A DNA stretch of 7,636 nt from Saprospiraceae bacterium (GTDB lineage: Bacteria; Bacteroidota; Bacteroidia; Chitinophagales; Saprospiraceae), in NCBI GenBank assembly GCA_004297645.1, contig SCUG01000222.1, forward strand, positions 1 to 7,636, in the 5' to 3' direction. Below, piece by piece: positions 4,358 through 7,636 of this stretch. The position numbers were made by a program, and so were the translations under genes. Below the pieces are notes generated by a model. The model had not been told where the DNA came from and ran no database searches. It was given only the letters and a program-made list of their open reading frames with translations. Each line of letters opens with the position of its first letter. Positions within the stretch are counted from its first letter, which is position 1.

Positions 4358-7306
4358 TTGGAAAAAGTAAACGCTGTCCCACTTAAAACGCTCGCCCCCC
4401 AGCTTTCCGGCGAGCTGCATTCCGATGACCTGATGCGGGCGCTGTACGCCACGGATGCCTCGGTGTACCGCGCATTGCCGTTGGCGGTGGCCTGTCCGAA
4501 AGATGCCGCTGACATTCAAAAAATCGTCGCATTTGCGGCGGCGCACGGGGTGCCCCTCATCCCGCGGGCAGCGGGCACCTCGCTGGCCGGCCAATGTGTG
4601 GGGGAGGGCCTCGTCGTAGATGTGTCGCGCCACATGACGGCGATTTTGGAAGTGAATGAAAAAGAGCAATGGGTGCGCCTGCAACCCGGCGTCATCCGCG
4701 ACGAACTGAACCGCCACCTCGCACCCCATGGGCTGTATTTCGGCCCCAACACTTCCACCGCCAACCGCTGCATGATGGGCGGCATGGTGGGCAACAATTC
4801 CTGCGGCAGCACTTCCATCGTCTATGGCTCCACCCGCGACCATTTGCTGGAGGTGCATGCTATTTTGAGCGATGGTTCGGCGGCTGTTTTCCGGGCATTG
4901 ACGCCGGAAGAATTTCAGGCCAAATTAGTGCAGAACAACCTCGAAGGCCAGCTCTACCGGCAGATTCACCAGGCGCTATCGCCGCCGGAACAGCAGGCGG
5001 AAATCCGGCGGGAATACCCCCTGCCCATCATCCACCGGCGCAACACAGGCTACGCCGTGGACTTGCTGCTCGATGCCCAGCCTTTCGCCATAGGCGGGAA
5101 ACCGTTCAACTTCTGCACGCTGCTCGCCGGGTCGGAGGGCACGCTGGCCTTTGTCACAGAGATAAAGTTGGGGCTGTCGCCGCTGCCGCCCAAAGACCAC
5201 CTGCTGGTGTGTCCCCATTTCAACGATATTCAAAGCACCATGGAGGCCGTGGTGGCGGTGATGGCCCACCGGCCGGATGCCTGCGAGCTGATGGACAAGG
5301 TCGTGCTGGATTGTACAAAAGAGAACATCGCACAGCGCAAAAACAGCTTTTTTGTCGAGGCCAGCCCCGCCGCCATTCTGATGATAGAATTTCGCGGCGA
5401 AGGTGCGGAGGAAAAAGCTGACCACCTCATCGCCAGCCTCCGGTCAGCGGGTTTGGGCTATGCTTTCCCCAAAGTTTTTCCACCAAAAACCAACAGCGCC
5501 TGGGAACTGCGCAAAGCAGGCCTCGGTCTGCTCGCCAACATTCCTGGTGACGCCAAGGCGGTGGCCTGCATCGAAGATACCGCGGTGGCCATTCATGACC
5601 TGCCCGCCTACATCGGCGAATTCACCGAAATGATGCACAGCCATGGCCAGCGGGCCGTCTATTACGCCCACGCCGGGGCCGGCGAAATTCACCTGCGCCC
5701 CATCCTCGACCTGAAGAATCCGAAAGACGTGGCCCTGTTCCGGGAGTTGACGATGACCGTCGCCAAATTGGTGAAAAAATACCGCGGCTCGCTCAGCGGC
5801 GAACACGGCGACGGCAGGGTGCGCTCCGAGTTCATCCCCCTGATGATTGGAGAGAAAAACTACGAACTGCTCCGGCAGATAAAGCGCACATGGGACCCTG
5901 GCAACATTTTCAACCCCGGCAAAATAGTGGACGCCCCGCCGATGAACACCACGCTGCGGTGCGAGCCGGGCAGCGAAACGCCCGTTTACGACACCGTTTT
6001 TAACTTTGAAAATGCAGGCGGCATCCTGCGGGCCGCCGAAAAATGCAACGGCTCCGGCGACTGCCGGAAACTGCCCGCAGCAGGTGGCACCATGTGCCCC
6101 AGCTACCACGCCACCCGCCGGGAAAAGGACACCACCCGCGCCCGTGCCAATGCGCTCCGGGAGTTCCTCACGCACCCCGCCGGTGCGGCCAACGCCTTTT
6201 CCCGAAAAGAGCTGCACGAGGTGATGGACCTTTGCATGAGTTGCAAAGGCTGCACCTCGGAGTGCCCTTCCAACGTGGACATGGCAAGCCTGAAAGCCGA
6301 GTTCCTGCACCAGTATTACCGCAGCAATGGCACGCCCTGGCGGGCGAAAATTTTCGGGCACATTGATAAAATTTACGGCTGGGCCATGCCCGTCGCCGGC
6401 CTGAACAACTTCCTGATGTCCAACGCTCTCACTGGCGCTCTGATAAAACGGGCGCTCGGCATCGCCCCGAAACGGCCGTTGCCAGCCCTGCACCGGCAAA
6501 CGCTGCGAGACTGGTTTTTTAAAAGAAAGAAAAGCGTGGCTGGCGCCAAAGGCAGGGTGCTTTTTTTCTGCGATGAATTCACCAATTATTTGGATGTGCC
6601 CGTTGGGCTAAAGGCGATTTTGCTGCTCGAACGCCTCGGCTATGAGGTGACGCTGCCGGTGCATGTAGCCAGCGGCCGGGCTTTGATTTCAAAAGGGCTG
6701 CTGCCGGAGGCTCAAAAGCTGGCGCAAAAAAATGTGGAATTGCTGTCGCCCGTGGTGACAGACAAGACGCCATTGGTGGGGCTGGAGCCTTCGGCCATTC
6801 TGACCTTCCGGGACGAGTACCCGCGCCTCGTGCTGCCCGAACAGGTGGTGGCTGCTAAAGCATTGGGCGAGCACTGCCTGACCATCGAGGAATTTTTGGC
6901 CAAAGAAATGGAAGGTGGCCGCATTTCTCCGGCCCATTTTACGAAGGAGGAAAAACACGTGCTGGTGCATGGCCATTGCCACCAAAAGGCCCTCTCGTCG
7001 GTGGACTTCACCCTTCAAATTCTGAGCCTGCCGGCGAATTACGATGTAGAAAACATCCCGTCGGGCTGCTGCGGTATGGCGGGTTCTTTCGGCTACGAGA
7101 AAGAGCATTTCGACGTGAGCGCTGCGGTGGGAGAGCAGGTGCTGTTTCCGGCGGTACGTTCGGCATCTTCCGATACCCTTATCGTGGCCCCCGGCACGAG
7201 TTGCCGCCACCAGATTTTCGATGGCACGGGGCGGCGGGCGCAGCATCCGGTGGAGGTGCTATTCGATGCATTGGCGCCGGCGAAGACCAATTCCCCCTGT
7301 GCCTGA
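4358..7306 (+). CDS. Fused FAD-linked oxidase and Fe-S oxidoreductase, YdiJ/GlcD-GlcF type (2-hydroxyacid dehydrogenase)
   Basis: Probably oxidises a D-2-hydroxyacid (D-lactate, glycolate or D-2-hydroxyglutarate) and passes electrons via Fe-S clusters to the respiratory chain. 982 residues, similar to E. coli YdiJ. The FAD-binding domain (about 42-275) has PLIPRAAGTSLAGQ (66-79), NTSTANRCMMGGMVGNNSCG (131-150) and LLAGSEGTLAFVTEI (255-269). The FAD-oxidase C domain (about 280-525) has HAGAGEIHLRP (438-448), SGEHGDGRVRSEF (480-492) and DPGNIFNPGKI (513-523). The Fe-S part has C563, C569 and C580 (CNGSGDC, MCPSY), then CMSCKGCTSECP (C626, C629, C632, C636). CCG-type segments follow: HGHCHQKAL (871-879), SGCCGMAGSFGYE (902-914) and PGTSC (945-949). 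No signal peptide or membrane helix is evident, so it is probably cytoplasmic or peripheral. The start is TTG at 4358; no in-frame ATG precedes the conserved MRALYATDAS, whose own Met would cut 25 residues. Substrate is not decided. Confidence 0.92.
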   Translation: MEKVNAVPLKTLAPQLSGELHSDDLMRALYATDASVYRALPLAVACPKDAADIQKIVAFAAAHGVPLIPRAAGTSLAGQCVGEGLVVDVSRHMTAILEVNEKEQWVRLQPGVIRDELNRHLAPHGLYFGPNTSTANRCMMGGMVGNNSCGSTSIVYGSTRDHLLEVHAILSDGSAAVFRALTPEEFQAKLVQNNLEGQLYRQIHQALSPPEQQAEIRREYPLPIIHRRNTGYAVDLLLDAQPFAIGGKPFNFCTLLAGSEGTLAFVTEIKLGLSPLPPKDHLLVCPHFNDIQSTMEAVVAVMAHRPDACELMDKVVLDCTKENIAQRKNSFFVEASPAAILMIEFRGEGAEEKADHLIASLRSAGLGYAFPKVFPPKTNSAWELRKAGLGLLANIPGDAKAVACIEDTAVAIHDLPAYIGEFTEMMHSHGQRAVYYAHAGAGEIHLRPILDLKNPKDVALFRELTMTVAKLVKKYRGSLSGEHGDGRVRSEFIPLMIGEKNYELLRQIKRTWDPGNIFNPGKIVDAPPMNTTLRCEPGSETPVYDTVFNFENAGGILRAAEKCNGSGDCRKLPAAGGTMCPSYHATRREKDTTRARANALREFLTHPAGAANAFSRKELHEVMDLCMSCKGCTSECPSNVDMASLKAEFLHQYYRSNGTPWRAKIFGHIDKIYGWAMPVAGLNNFLMSNALTGALIKRALGIAPKRPLPALHRQTLRDWFFKRKKSVAGAKGRVLFFCDEFTNYLDVPVGLKAILLLERLGYEVTLPVHVASGRALISKGLLPEAQKLAQKNVELLSPVVTDKTPLVGLEPSAILTFRDEYPRLVLPEQVVAAKALGEHCLTIEEFLAKEMEGGRISPAHFTKEEKHVLVHGHCHQKALSSVDFTLQILSLPANYDVENIPSGCCGMAGSFGYEKEHFDVSAAVGEQVLFPAVRSASSDTLIVAPGTSCRHQIFDGTGRRAQHPVEVLFDALAPAKTNSPCA

Positions 7307-7433
7307 CTTACAGCAGGCTCGAAGCTCATTTTCAAAGATTGCGATTAGAAGAAGAAAATGGCCAATTTTGCGGAGGCTGGAGCTGTTATACACCCCCCGA
7401 ATGCTGTGTTGGAGAGGGGCATGGAGAATAAAG

Positions 7434-7465
7434 AAGCCCGATGAGTAATGAGACTCATCGGGCTT
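7434..7465. terminator. Bidirectional intrinsic terminator between the dehydrogenase gene and tRNA-Asp
   Basis: Perfect 13-bp stem: aagcccgatgagt (7434-7446) pairs with actcatcgggctt (7453-7465) around a 6-nt loop. A T-rich tail (tgtttt, 7466-7471) follows on the plus strand, and the minus strand has CTTCTTTATT after the stem. It lies between converging genes and can end both. The 127 bp between the dehydrogenase stop and the stem contain nothing else I can support. Confidence 0.85.
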
Positions 7466-7470
7466 TGTTT

Positions 7471-7547
7471 TGGCGGTCCGGACGGGACTCGAACCCGCGA
7501 CCTCCTGCGTGACAGGCAGGCATTCTAACCAGCTGAACTACCGAACC
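7471..7547 (-). tRNA. tRNA-Asp (anticodon GTC)
   Basis: Read on the minus strand: acceptor GGTTCGG pairs with CCGGACC (one G-T pair). Then come D arm GTTC-AGCTGGTTA-GAAT, anticodon stem CCTGC/GCAGG with loop CTGTCAC giving anticodon GTC (Asp), variable loop AGGTC, and T arm GCGGG-TTCGAGT-CCCGT. The discriminator is G73, usual for tRNA-Asp, and CCA is encoded (7473-7471). The body is 74 nt (7547-7474). No clear promoter stands immediately upstream; the repeated 5' half-copy lies there instead. Confidence 0.97.
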
Positions 7548-7559
7548 AGATTATTCAAT

Positions 7560-7622
7560 TTCGAAGTTCAGCGACCTTCCCGAGTATTCGGGACAGGCAT
7601 TCTAACCAGCTGAACTACCGAA
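7560..7622 (-). repeat. Long interrupted hairpin formed from the truncated tRNA copy
   Basis: Four nested stems: ttcg/cgaa (7560-7563, 7619-7622), agttcagc/gctgaact (7565-7572, 7609-7616), cct/agg (7575-7577, 7595-7597) and tccga-type arms tcccga/tcggga (7578-7583, 7588-7593) with loop gtat. That is 21 pairs in total, with a large asymmetric bulge at 7598-7608. The D-arm half of the copied tRNA is one strand of the 8-bp stem. It could be a processing or termination structure, a tRNA-derived repeat, or a chance product of rearrangement. Confidence 0.6.
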
Positions 7623-7624
7623 CC
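7594..7624 (-). pseudogene. Truncated tRNA-Asp copy (5' 31 nt only)
   Basis: Bases 7594-7636 repeat 7517-7559 exactly (43 bp, offset 77). The copy carries tRNA-Asp nucleotides 1-31 (acceptor 5' strand, D arm, first anticodon-stem bases) plus 12 bp of 5' flank. On the minus strand the copy then departs: there is no anticodon GTC, no T arm and no CCGGACC to close the acceptor, so it cannot form a tRNA. The window ends exactly at the end of the repeat, so it may continue. Confidence 0.85.
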
Positions 7625-7636
7625 AGATTATTCAAT

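Noticed and set aside
5444..6499. 351-residue open frame antisense to the FAD/Fe-S dehydrogenase
   Set aside because: Shadow of a strongly conserved gene; no recognisable motif and no plausible start context.
7358..7444. 28-residue frame with ATG after the dehydrogenase gene
   Set aside because: Stops inside the terminator stem, resembles nothing, and has no promoter or clear ribosome site.
7517..7636. Integrative-element attachment sites (direct repeat with tRNA sequence)
   Set aside because: The repeat holds the tRNA 5' half, not the usual 3' end, and the copies are only 77 bp apart with no room for an element.

Overview
The window most resembles a Bacteroidota chromosome (G+C somewhat above 50%). 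Four things point there: two TAnnTTTG-type -7 promoter boxes (1911-1918 on +, 1831-1824 on -), no Shine-Dalgarno sequence before any gene, A/T-rich leaders with some TTG starts, and a Cys-rich small membrane protein of a Bacteroidota-type family next to a heavy-metal RND pump. No phage, CRISPR or transposase gene is visible.

Left part (1-1826, minus strand): the N-terminal 420 codons of a CusA/CzcA-type heavy-metal efflux RND permease run off the left edge. Upstream of it on the same strand lies a small Cys-rich membrane protein of the HYC_CC_PP type. Together they look like a metal-efflux cluster. The last 44 bases at the left edge carry a 9-bp inverted repeat around a 26-bp core that lies backwards relative to the expected protein; flipping the core restores the family's conserved sequence before TM4.

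Middle (1827-4357, plus strand): a short divergent promoter region leads to a secreted PhoD-type phosphodiesterase/alkaline phosphatase, followed by a lipoprotein with a single C-terminal CxxCH haem site. The spacers hold long palindromes. The clearest (3640-3707) has 29-bp perfect arms and is flanked by an exact 8-bp direct repeat, which makes it a tiny MITE-like insertion just upstream of the cytochrome gene. Another 37-bp-arm palindrome sits after the cytochrome gene.

Right part (4358-7636): a 982-residue fused FAD/Fe-S dehydrogenase (GlcD-like plus GlcF-like, as in YdiJ) is followed by a 13-bp bidirectional terminator hairpin shared with a convergent tRNA-Asp(GTC) gene. Upstream of that tRNA a 43-bp direct copy holds only its 5' 31 nt. 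The rest is replaced by sequence that folds the copied tRNA half into a long hairpin.

The pump pair relates to metal resistance, the PhoD protein to extracellular phosphate scavenging, and the cytochrome and FAD/Fe-S enzyme to respiratory electron transfer. The spacers between the plus-strand genes suggest separate transcripts, not one operon. I see no new multigene system; the unusual material is the short repeat and inversion structures.
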